From an uncultured Planococcus sp. (GTDB lineage: Bacteria; Bacillota; Bacilli; Bacillales_A; Planococcaceae), in contig CANNAE010000001.1 of the NCBI GenBank assembly GCA_947502505.1, positions 363,265-427,264 on the forward strand: 64,000 nt of DNA, written 5' to 3'. Position numbers and translations under genes: made by a program. Below, one piece after another: positions 18,775-25,757 of this stretch (its first letter is position 1; each line of letters begins with the position of its first letter). The notes beneath the pieces were generated by a model. That model was given only the letters and a program-made list of their open reading frames with translations, made no database searches and was not told the origin of the DNA.

Positions 18775-19962
18775 ATGATTCTTGAAGCACTCAAAAAAGA
18801 AATCGTAAATCACAGCGGGGAACTGGTTGATATACGGAGAAAGCTGCATAGCGAGCCGGAGCTGTCTTGGGAAGAGTATGAGACTACAGCGTACGTGTTG
18901 AGCTATTTGACTGGACTCGGCATCGAATGCCGCAAAACCGAACCAACCGGTGTCATCGGGGAATTGATCGGCGGCAAGCCGGGCAAAACGGTAGCGCTAC
19001 GGGCGGATATGGACGCGCTTTCTGTCGAAGAGCTAAACAAACATATTCCTTATCGTTCGAAAGAGCAAGGGAAAATGCACGCTTGCGGGCATGATGCCCA
19101 TACGGCGATGCTATTGATTGCCGCGAAAGCGCTTGTCTCGGTCAAAGACCAGCTTTCAGGAACGGTCAGGTTCCTGTTCCAACCGGCAGAGGAAGTGGCG
19201 ACTGGAGCGCGTGAGATGGTCAAGCAAGGGGCGATGGAAGGTGTCGACAATGTCTTCGGCATGCATATTTGGTCTCAGAGCCCAACTGGGAAAGTATCTT
19301 GTACCCCGGGGCCATCCTTTGCTTCAGCGGATATTTTCAACATCCGTTTCACTGGTCGCGGCGGGCATGGCGCCATGCCGCAAGCATGTGTGGATGCATC
19401 GGTCATGGCTTCCTCATTTGTCATGAACGTCCAGTCGATCGTCTCGAGAACGATCGATCCCAAGCAGCCGGCAGTCGTTACGGTCGGCAAGATGACAGTC
19501 GGGACACGTTTTAATGTCATCGCAGAAAACGCAGTGATTGAAGGAACTGTCCGCTGCTTCGATGCGGAAGTACGCAACCACATCGAAAAGCAGCTCGAAG
19601 TGTACGCAAAAAATACGGCTGAGCTATATGGCGGGACAGTGGAAGTGGAATACATACGCGGTACACAGGCAGTCATCAATGAAGCAGAAAGTGCGCAATT
19701 GGCGCAAGCGGTAGCGGCGGAAGCGTTTGGGGAAGAGGCCTTGTACAGAGAAGAGCCGACGATGGGCGGCGAAGACTTCTCGTTCTTCTTGGACGAAGCG
19801 CCGGGCTGTTTCGTATTGGTCGGTGCAGGGAATCCAGAAAAAGACACCGAATGGGCACATCATCACGGGCGATTCAATATCGATGAAGAGGCTTTATCGG
19901 CTGGGGCAGAATTATACGCGCAATACGCCTATAGCTATTTGAATAAAAATCAACCGAATTGA
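18775..19962 (+). CDS. M20D-family amidohydrolase
   Basis: A 395-residue metal-dependent amidohydrolase of the aminoacylase / N-acyl-amino-acid hydrolase group. Motifs in order are RRKLHSEPELSWEE, RADMDALSVEE, MHACGHDAHTAM (metal-binding Cys/His), PAEEVATGAREM (catalytic Glu), a dimerisation-lid domain in the middle, and MGGEDFSFF with the last metal His region near the end. AGGAGGG precedes the ATG. The substrate could be an N-acetyl or other N-acyl amino acid. It sits between a membrane protein and a second M20 enzyme in one operon. Confidence 0.85.
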   Translation: MILEALKKEIVNHSGELVDIRRKLHSEPELSWEEYETTAYVLSYLTGLGIECRKTEPTGVIGELIGGKPGKTVALRADMDALSVEELNKHIPYRSKEQGKMHACGHDAHTAMLLIAAKALVSVKDQLSGTVRFLFQPAEEVATGAREMVKQGAMEGVDNVFGMHIWSQSPTGKVSCTPGPSFASADIFNIRFTGRGGHGAMPQACVDASVMASSFVMNVQSIVSRTIDPKQPAVVTVGKMTVGTRFNVIAENAVIEGTVRCFDAEVRNHIEKQLEVYAKNTAELYGGTVEVEYIRGTQAVINEAESAQLAQAVAAEAFGEEALYREEPTMGGEDFSFFLDEAPGCFVLVGAGNPEKDTEWAHHHGRFNIDEEALSAGAELYAQYAYSYLNKNQPN

Positions 19963-19973
19963 TGGAGGGGCTT

Positions 19974-21269
19974 ATGGAAAACAGTAGATTATACGAAGAG
20001 TTGATCAAGGGATACGATAAGCGATTGGACCATTCAGGGGTCAGTGGAGAACGTCTGGCGAAACGTTTGCACGCCTTATCGGAAATCGGTTATAGCGAAC
20101 CGGGCGGCGTGAAGCGCCCGGGCTTGTCCAATGAAGAACGGCAAGCCAAGCATTTGGTCAAATCCTGGATGGAAGAGGCTGGCCTTGAAGTGAGGGAAGA
20201 CGGTGCCGGCAATGTATTCGCTTCTTTACGCGGGCGTTCTGCAGGGCCGGCCATCGCCTCTGGGTCCCATGTTGACAGTGTGCCAAATGGCGGAAATTTC
20301 GATGGCCCGCTTGGCGTTTTGTCTGCGCTTGAAGTAGCGGAAGCATGGAAAGAAAGCGGATTCGTGCCAGAGAAGCCATATGAAGTGGTGATTTTCTCTG
20401 ATGAGGAAGGTTCGAGATTCAATAGCGGACTCACTGGCAGCCGGGCGATGACTGGAAATATAACCGAAGCGGAAATGAAACAATTACGTGATTACAATGG
20501 AGAGAGTTTGGGGCAAGTGCTCGACTCCTATGGCACATCCATCGAAGCATTCCGGCAATCGGTGCGCGATCTTGGCGAGCTTGAATTATTTGCAGAAGTG
20601 CATATCGAGCAAGGCAAAAAGCTTGAACAGGAAAACCAGCCAGTCGGCATCGTCAGCGGAATTGCCGGACCGGCCTGGATGGAAGTGCGATTCTCCGGTC
20701 AGGCCGGCCATGCCGGCAATACACCAATGATTGGCAGAACGGATAGTTTGGTGGCGGCGGGTGAATTTGTCAGCCGCTTGCCGGAACTTCCGCCTGCAAT
20801 CAGCGAAACGGCTGTAGCGACGGTCGGCAAGTTGGATGTGTCTCCCAATGGCATTAACGTCATCCCGGAACAAGTCGTGCTGCATGTCGATGCGCGGGAT
20901 ATCCATAAAGAACCGCGCGATTTACTCGTAGAACGCGTTCGAAACTTAGCTGAACAAATAGCCGAAAAGCATGGAGTCGCAATTTCACTCCAGCAAAATA
21001 CCAGTATTACCCCAGTGCCAATAGCGGATGAATTGCAGCAGGAATTGGCGGGAATATTGGAGAGACAGGGAATCGAACCCGTCAAGATCCCGAGTGGGGC
21101 AGGCCATGATGCCATGATCGTCGGTCGCCACATCCCTGTCGCCATGCTATTTGTGCGCAGCAAAGATGGCATTAGCCACAATCCGAAAGAATGGTCATCG
21201 CTATCGGATTGCGTTCATGGGGTTCATGCATTAAAAGGTTTTATCGAATCGCGAATGGCGAAAGCCTAA
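19974..21269 (+). CDS. M20-family hydantoinase/carbamoylase-type hydrolase
   Basis: A 431-residue zinc amidohydrolase like N-carbamoyl-L-amino-acid hydrolase, allantoate amidohydrolase and beta-ureidopropionase. The family marks are GSHVDSVPNGGNFDGPLGV, FSDEEGSRFNSGLTGSRA, the HIEQG motif (AEVHIEQGKKLE) and SGAGHDAMIVG. A lid domain lies in the middle. The start is the ATG at 19974 just behind GGAGGGG; the TTG/ATG at 19959/19962 lack a site. It lies 11 bases after the other amidohydrolase, so the two probably act in sequence or on related substrates. A terminator follows. Confidence 0.85.
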   Translation: MENSRLYEELIKGYDKRLDHSGVSGERLAKRLHALSEIGYSEPGGVKRPGLSNEERQAKHLVKSWMEEAGLEVREDGAGNVFASLRGRSAGPAIASGSHVDSVPNGGNFDGPLGVLSALEVAEAWKESGFVPEKPYEVVIFSDEEGSRFNSGLTGSRAMTGNITEAEMKQLRDYNGESLGQVLDSYGTSIEAFRQSVRDLGELELFAEVHIEQGKKLEQENQPVGIVSGIAGPAWMEVRFSGQAGHAGNTPMIGRTDSLVAAGEFVSRLPELPPAISETAVATVGKLDVSPNGINVIPEQVVLHVDARDIHKEPRDLLVERVRNLAEQIAEKHGVAISLQQNTSITPVPIADELQQELAGILERQGIEPVKIPSGAGHDAMIVGRHIPVAMLFVRSKDGISHNPKEWSSLSDCVHGVHALKGFIESRMAKA

Positions 21270-21280
21270 TATACAATACG

Positions 21281-21313
21281 AAAACAGAGGGACATCCCTC
21301 TGTTTTTCTTTTT
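21281..21313 (+). terminator. Terminator of the amidohydrolase operon
   Basis: AAAACAGAGGG and CCCTCTGTTTT pair around a 4-base loop and are followed by a T-rich tract. Confidence 0.88.
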
Positions 21314-21458
21314 GGTTTCGGCACATTTGAAAAATATGGTTGAAAAGATCCTTATTATGGAATTATCAGGTTAATTTGATATAGTGTGTATATTTACCAG
21401 TAAATCGGGTATATAAAAAATAAGGAATGATATCTGATCCGGTCCGGAGGTGATGAAC

Positions 21459-21758
21459 GTGAAAGCAGTTGAGAATAACGCTTCTAATAGTGTGCGCCCA
21501 TTTTCAGAAGAAAAAATCCTCAAGGAATGCCGTCATTATTTTTCATCGGAAACTGCTCGTACAGCAGAAATCGCTGAAAGATTTATGGAATACTTCATTA
21601 GAAATGCTTCGTCGGAAGGGGTTCTTTTCAAGACCATTAAAGAAATCACCCACGACTTGAATATCTCTCACCAGACCTTGACCAAAGTATTGAAAAGGCT
21701 TGAGAAAGAAGAGATTATTTATAGAAGAAACGGCATCATCGGTTTGTTGCAGGAATAA
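21459..21758 (+). CDS. Small winged-helix DNA-binding protein (RepL-like)
   Basis: A 99-residue protein. The C-terminal half is a winged helix (TIKEITHDLNISHQTLTKVLKRLEKEEIIYRRNGIIGLL), similar in layout to MarR/RepL-type modules; the N-terminal half is charged and helical. The start is a GTG at 21459: the very strong GGAGGTGAT site lies eight bases upstream, whereas the in-frame GTG/ATG at 21450/21453 lie inside the site itself. It is a single gene between two terminators, so it probably acts as a regulator. No replication genes are nearby, which argues against a plasmid origin. Confidence 0.7.
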   Translation: MKAVENNASNSVRPFSEEKILKECRHYFSSETARTAEIAERFMEYFIRNASSEGVLFKTIKEITHDLNISHQTLTKVLKRLEKEEIIYRRNGIIGLLQE

Positions 21759-22084
21759 TATAAACGATGTGAAAAATTAATTTGGCGAAGGCTGGCGGAC
21801 GTTCCGCCAGTCTTTTTCGTGCTTTCAGGATGATTTTGGATCAATCTAGGTCCCGGTTCTCAAAACACGAAAAAATACATATAGTAAACATAAAGAACTA
21901 CTTAAATTAATTACCGCAAAAATAAATATTCAGAAATAGCCTATTTACTTATTTTTAATAATATATTTTATAAAAATTAACTTAAAAGTGTAGAACGAAC
22001 TAAGAAAGTGTGATATAAAGGTACTATAATAATCTGAATTTTTAGATAGTAAGTTTGATATTACATTGGTGAGGGGGATGAGAA
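21759..22084. other. AT-rich region upstream of the Wzz-like gene
   Basis: A 326-base gap that holds the terminator at 21789-21821 and then a strongly AT-rich stretch. A TATAAT at 22025-22030 is a likely -10 element for the gene at 22085, but the -35 is poor. I saw no gene. Confidence 0.5.
21789..21821 (+). terminator. Terminator after the winged-helix gene
   Basis: GGCTGGCGG pairs with CCGCCAGTC (one G-T pair) around a 5-base loop, followed by TTTTT. Confidence 0.85.
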
Positions 22085-22744
22085 ATGGGAAAACAACTAA
22101 TTGGTCGCCGACTTCTGACTTGCATCAGCCGCAACTTTCTACTGGTAGCTGGCACGACGGTCTCTACAGTCTTTGCTGTCTGGCTAGTATCCGTCTTTAT
22201 TTACGAACCGGAATATACGGCAACTAGCCAAGTATTTGTTGAACCGTCAACATCCGATACCATTCACGGCGAGGCTTTAGCCATAGCCGATTATCAAACA
22301 TTGGAAGCATATCAAGTTTTAGCGAAAAGTCCGGCTGTCTTGTCCCAAGTTCTTGAAAATACCGCCAGTGAATATTCCTTGCTTGAGCTTCGTGACCGGA
22401 TAGCAATTGAGAGGCCGGACAACTCCCGGGTTCTGAATATTGCCGTTGCTGCAGGAGATAAAAATGAAGCTGCTGCAATAGCGAATGCCCTTGCCTTCAG
22501 TTTGCAAGAAGAAGTGACAAACTTATTGAAAGTAGACAATGTGAGCGTCATCTTAACAGCGGGTACATCCGACGATGCGCTCAATGAAAACAGCAGCTTG
22601 AGTGTTCAATTGTCGCTTGCCGCAGTAGCTGGAATGTTCGCAGGGATTCTGCTGGGCATCATGTTTGAGCTAGTCGGGTTTGCAAGGAAACATACACAGT
22701 TTGGCCGAAAGAAAACCGCGCAATTACAAACAGTTTTCAAATAA
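22085..22744 (+). CDS. Wzz-domain polysaccharide chain-length / capsule protein
   Basis: A 219-residue membrane protein with one helix near the N-terminus (about 18-40) and one near the C-terminus (about 180-202), enclosing an extracytoplasmic helical domain. YTATSQVFVEP, the SPAVLSQVLE stretch and the VLNIAVAAGDKNEAAAIANALA segment match Wzz/YveK/CapA-type modulators that set polysaccharide length and activate a BY-kinase. No cognate kinase, glycosyltransferase or flippase is visible in the window, so its partner is unknown. GAGGGGG lies upstream of the ATG. The next three genes follow with gaps of 10-31 bases. Confidence 0.8.
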   Translation: MGKQLIGRRLLTCISRNFLLVAGTTVSTVFAVWLVSVFIYEPEYTATSQVFVEPSTSDTIHGEALAIADYQTLEAYQVLAKSPAVLSQVLENTASEYSLLELRDRIAIERPDNSRVLNIAVAAGDKNEAAAIANALAFSLQEEVTNLLKVDNVSVILTAGTSDDALNENSSLSVQLSLAAVAGMFAGILLGIMFELVGFARKHTQFGRKKTAQLQTVFK

Positions 22745-22773
22745 GCGTGAGTTAAAGCAGGGGTGAGTGTAAT

Positions 22774-23757
22774 ATGTATAAGCTGGTTTCCATCCAAGAG
22801 CATATTAAATGGCAGGAAATACTTGATGCCTTAGACATTCAGGATATTTACTACACGACGCAGTATTTTCTAAGTGCCCTGAAACTGGATCCCGGAGAAG
22901 CTTGCCTCTTTTATTTTCAATGTGCGGATGGGGAAGTGGCATACCCTTTCATTAAAAGAAAAGTGAATGAAGACGCGCCCCATTATTTCGATATTGCCAC
23001 ACCGTTCGGCTACGGTGGGCCAATATTGAACGTCCAGTCGGACAGCGCGGCACTGGTTTCGAAATTCAGGGAAGAATTTATCCGTTTTTGTAAAAAAGAG
23101 CACATTATTGCCGAGTTTATCCGGTTCCACCCGTCTAAGCGCAATGCCGAATCATTTAAAGGTTATCTGCAATTATTGCCTTTGTATGACACGTACTCGC
23201 TCGATCTGAAAAAATGGCAAGAGCTCTCAAAGCTAAATGACAAGGTGCCGGCTGAAGCGGAAATGCGCAAATTAGGAACCGTACGCCATATGTTCGAGTT
23301 TCTGGTCCTTTATTATTCCAATGCCCGCAGGCGGGAAGAAGCTGACAGCTATTATTTTTTCACCAACGATTATTTCGAAGCCTTAGTCAGTACACTTGGC
23401 CCGAACCTTCATTTGTTCGGGGCTTATACAGGCGAGAAGTTGATTTCTGCTTGCTACGTCATGGCGATGGGAAAAACCATCCATTTCCATTTGGAAGGAA
23501 ATTTACCAGAAGCAAAAAATCAACATGCGGACCGGGAACTATTGGCCAAGGTGGCAGACTGGGGCTTGGAAAATTATTACGAAAAATTTCATCTCGGTGG
23601 AAGTCTGGACAGCGATTTAGGCGACGCGAAACGGGCGATTGCCAATATGCCGGCTTCCACTTTTTTTATCGGCAAATACATTCATGACCAACAACTATAC
23701 GATCAATTTATTTCTTTGGACGATGAAGACATCATCCGGCGCTACCGCAATATTTGA
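22774..23757 (+). CDS. GNAT/FemAB-like acyltransferase
   Basis: A 327-residue protein with the layout of the Acetyltransf_6 / FemAB-like group. The N-terminal domain begins with an IYYTTQYF segment (typical of proteins acting on cell-envelope precursors) and contains a YPFIKR strand and FGYGGP. The C-terminal GNAT-like part has LHLFGAYTGEKLISACYVMA, HFHLEGNLPEAKNQHAD and NYYEKFHLGGSL. Relatives add amino acids or acyl groups to peptidoglycan or to surface polysaccharide. The acceptor here is unknown; co-transcription with a Wzz-like gene suggests an extracellular polysaccharide. Confidence 0.7.
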   Translation: MYKLVSIQEHIKWQEILDALDIQDIYYTTQYFLSALKLDPGEACLFYFQCADGEVAYPFIKRKVNEDAPHYFDIATPFGYGGPILNVQSDSAALVSKFREEFIRFCKKEHIIAEFIRFHPSKRNAESFKGYLQLLPLYDTYSLDLKKWQELSKLNDKVPAEAEMRKLGTVRHMFEFLVLYYSNARRREEADSYYFFTNDYFEALVSTLGPNLHLFGAYTGEKLISACYVMAMGKTIHFHLEGNLPEAKNQHADRELLAKVADWGLENYYEKFHLGGSLDSDLGDAKRAIANMPASTFFIGKYIHDQQLYDQFISLDDEDIIRRYRNI

Positions 23758-23788
23758 ATCAGCCAGCAAATAAAAGGAGGTAGAACAC

Positions 23789-24274
23789 ATGAGATATACC
23801 CAATACAAAGGGGTAGTGGAACGCGAATATAAAAAGTCTTTGCGTAAAATCATGTATGAATTATGTGTAATTGAGGAATTGGATTCGGTGAACGGCGCAC
23901 TGAGGCTTGGTGTCGCTAAAACAATCTTTGAGTACTGGCGCAATTTTTACAGATTCGATAACCATCAGCGTTTATTCGACCAAAAAGTACAAGAGCTTGA
24001 CAAATTGCATTTTCTTTATGTAAATGAAGGGAAGAAAGAACCTCTTCGACAACCGCTATCGCATAGCGAAGAATCCAGCTTAGAGGGATTCAAGGAGCAA
24101 GTCGAAAAAATGAGTGCCTATTACCGGCAAGTGCATACTGAAAGCGATGGGTTGGCAGTCGAAGCGTCCCATTTGCCTTTGTTTGAATTTGTGGAAGAAT
24201 TACTTCAACGTTATGAAACAGGCGAATTGCTGGAAGACATAACAAGAAAGTCACCGAATATAAAAAAGGGGTAG
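23789..24274 (+). CDS. Uncharacterised helical protein
   Basis: A 161-residue soluble protein that I do not recognise. It looks mostly alpha-helical and highly charged, with a basic start (KGVVEREYKKSLRKIMYELC) and an aromatic core (FEYWRNFYRFDNHQRLF). There are no membrane segments, signal peptide or known catalytic motif. A strong AAAAGGAGG site precedes the ATG. It lies 31 bases after the FemAB-like gene and 10 bases before the ATL gene, so it belongs to the same operon. A role in regulation or assembly of the same surface product is only inference. Confidence 0.65.
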   Translation: MRYTQYKGVVEREYKKSLRKIMYELCVIEELDSVNGALRLGVAKTIFEYWRNFYRFDNHQRLFDQKVQELDKLHFLYVNEGKKEPLRQPLSHSEESSLEGFKEQVEKMSAYYRQVHTESDGLAVEASHLPLFEFVEELLQRYETGELLEDITRKSPNIKKG

Positions 24275-24284
24275 TTAGCCAAGG

Positions 24285-24596
24285 ATGCAGCCATTTACGA
24301 AAAAAGTAATCGAGATAATGAAAAATATCCCGGAAGGAAAAGTCATGTCCTACGGGCAAGTAGCCCGGACAGCTGGAAGCCCGCGTGCTGCCCGCCAAGT
24401 CGCAAGGATCCTTCACAGCATGAGCCAAAAACATGGCATTCCCTGGCATAGAATCGTCAACGCAAAAGGGGAAATTGCCATTAAAGACGGTGAAGGGAAA
24501 CACACCCAAAAGCTTATGCTTGAAGAAGAAGGGGTTTGCCTTGAGAAAGACGGAACTGTTTCCTTCAGCCGCTATCAGCATTTTCCGGATTTATGA
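24285..24596 (+). CDS. Alkyltransferase-like (ATL / MGMT-fold) DNA-binding protein
   Basis: A 103-residue protein consisting of the DNA-binding domain of O6-methylguanine-DNA methyltransferase. The helix-turn-helix is visible as VMSYGQVARTAGSPRAARQVARIL. In place of the active PCHRV motif it has PWHRIVNAKG, so the methyl-accepting Cys is replaced by Trp. This is the mark of ATL proteins, which bind alkylated guanine and hand it to nucleotide excision repair instead of repairing it. The ribosome site is weak (CCAAGG directly before the ATG), suggesting coupling to the gene 10 bases upstream. Confidence 0.85.
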   Translation: MQPFTKKVIEIMKNIPEGKVMSYGQVARTAGSPRAARQVARILHSMSQKHGIPWHRIVNAKGEIAIKDGEGKHTQKLMLEEEGVCLEKDGTVSFSRYQHFPDL

Positions 24597-24682
24597 GCAA
24601 TAAAATGCAAGTTTATAGCTAGCCTGAAAAAGGGTATAAACCTGCAATGGCAAATTTTTTGTTGCAGAAATGGGGAATTATA

Positions 24683-25417
24683 GTGGCTACAGAAAACAAA
24701 CCGGTTATTGGAATTACGGCACGTGTAGAAGAAGACCAAATGTATTCGCTGGATCCGGTCTACGCAAACGCGATTTTACGGGCAGGCGGGTTGCCCCTGA
24801 TTGTGCCGATTGTAGACGAAGAAGATATTCCGCTTCTATGCGAACGGCTGGATGGACTGATCGTGACAGGCGGCGGGGACATCAACCCGAATATTTATGG
24901 GGAAGAACCCCATGTCCGCCTAGGTGCTGTCTATCCGGGCAGTGATAAATATGAAGCGGAACTTATCTTGAATTTCCTCAAGTTGGACAAACCGTTCATG
25001 GGGATGTGCCGAGGCATGCAAATGTTTAACGTAGCCTTCGGAGGTACAGTATATCAAGATCTGGAATCCCAATACGAAGGCACCCTTTTCCAGCATAAGC
25101 AAATGGCTATGCGGACGCACCGCACGCATTCCGTAAAACTCGAAGAGGATAGTTTATTGTATAAAATCATGAAAGAAAAAGAGTTTCATGTGAATTCCTT
25201 CCATCACCAAGGCGTAAAAGATGTCGCACAAGGATTGGAAGTCGCAGCCCGTGCAGCGGATGGACTGGTAGAGGCCTTGCAAAGCCCGAATCATCAATTT
25301 GCGATGGGCATCCAATGGCATCCTGAAGAATTTGCGCTGCAAGGCGACGAAGCTTCATGCAATATTTTTTCCTACTTCGTCAATGAATGTTTGATAGATA
25401 AAAAACAAAACCAATAA
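24683..25417 (+). CDS. Class I glutamine-amidotransferase-like C26 hydrolase (gamma-glutamyl-GABA hydrolase family)
   Basis: A 244-residue enzyme of the PuuD/peptidase C26 family that cleaves gamma-glutamyl amides. The nucleophile is the Cys in PFMGMCRGMQMFN, and the partner His-Glu is in IQWHPEEFA; TGGGDINPNIYGEE is the family loop. I use the GTG at 24683 (start of the conserved PVIGITARV region, GGGGA six bases upstream). The ATG at 24647 adds 12 residues and has a poorly spaced site, but it cannot be excluded. The physiological substrate is not visible from context. Confidence 0.8.
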   Translation: MATENKPVIGITARVEEDQMYSLDPVYANAILRAGGLPLIVPIVDEEDIPLLCERLDGLIVTGGGDINPNIYGEEPHVRLGAVYPGSDKYEAELILNFLKLDKPFMGMCRGMQMFNVAFGGTVYQDLESQYEGTLFQHKQMAMRTHRTHSVKLEEDSLLYKIMKEKEFHVNSFHHQGVKDVAQGLEVAARAADGLVEALQSPNHQFAMGIQWHPEEFALQGDEASCNIFSYFVNECLIDKKQNQ

Positions 25418-25455
25418 GATAGAAGCGTAAGTACAACCAGCGTTTCTGATGTAAC

Positions 25456-25492
25456 TACAAAAAACCCGCTCTCCATCTTGGAGGGCGGGTTA
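25456..25492 (-). terminator. Terminator of the regulator-peptide operon
   Basis: Read on the minus strand, AACCCGCCCTCCA pairs with TGGAGAGCGGGTT (one G-T pair) around AGA and runs directly into TTTTTT. It lies 17 bases after the peptide gene stop. On the plus strand no T tract follows. Confidence 0.88.
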
Positions 25493-25508
25493 AGTTGTGC
25501 TTATTAAA

Positions 25509-25745
25509 TTATGCTTTCTGATTGATTGACCAAGGTTCAGGGATACGAGCTTTCGCAGCAAATTGATCTTCAACTGACCAAGGTTCAGGGATACGAGCTT
25601 TCGCAGCAAATTGGTCTTTAACGGACCAAGGCTCAGGAATACGGGCTTTCGCTGCGAACTCATCAGATTCAGACGTATTATTAAAGTTCGGTGAAGCGCT
25701 AAGAGCAATAGCAAATACAAATAAAATGGCTATACCTTTTTTCAT
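25509..25745 (-). CDS. Secreted signalling-peptide precursor with three tandem copies (Phr/NprX-like)
   Basis: A 78-residue pre-pro-peptide. Residues 1-19 form a short Sec signal (MKKGIAILFVFAIALSASP). After a short spacer, residues 26-41, 42-57 and 58-73 are three copies of a 16-residue unit. The last 12 positions (FAAKARIPEPWS) are identical in all three; the four leading positions vary (ESDE, VKDQ, VEDQ). It ends INQKA. An AGGAG site precedes the ATG, and the gene starts 12 bases after the stop of the HTH-TPR regulator on the same strand. This is the arrangement of RRNPP regulator/pheromone pairs such as NprR-NprX and Rap-Phr. The mature peptide is probably cut from the repeated core; the exact ends are not visible. 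A signal function is inferred; a secreted effector or anti-protease peptide is the main alternative. Confidence 0.8.
   Translation of the reverse strand: MKKGIAILFVFAIALSASPNFNNTSESDEFAAKARIPEPWSVKDQFAAKARIPEPWSVEDQFAAKARIPEPWSINQKA
25527..25670 (-). repeat. Three tandem 48-bp repeats encoding the peptide units
   Basis: Three adjacent in-frame 48-base units. Units 2 and 3 are nearly identical. Unit 1 differs from unit 2 at six synonymous positions within the 12-codon FAAKARIPEPWS core, with no amino-acid change. Confidence 0.92.
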
Positions 25746-25757
25746 TATTTTCCACTC

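Noticed and set aside
25527-25670. CRISPR-like or satellite repeat
   Set aside because: The three units are contiguous without spacers, are in frame and encode a conserved peptide.
25490-25720. 76-codon Leu-rich reading frame over the peptide gene in another frame
   Set aside because: It repeats only because the underlying DNA repeats; it has no ribosome site, and the synonymous pattern supports the other frame.
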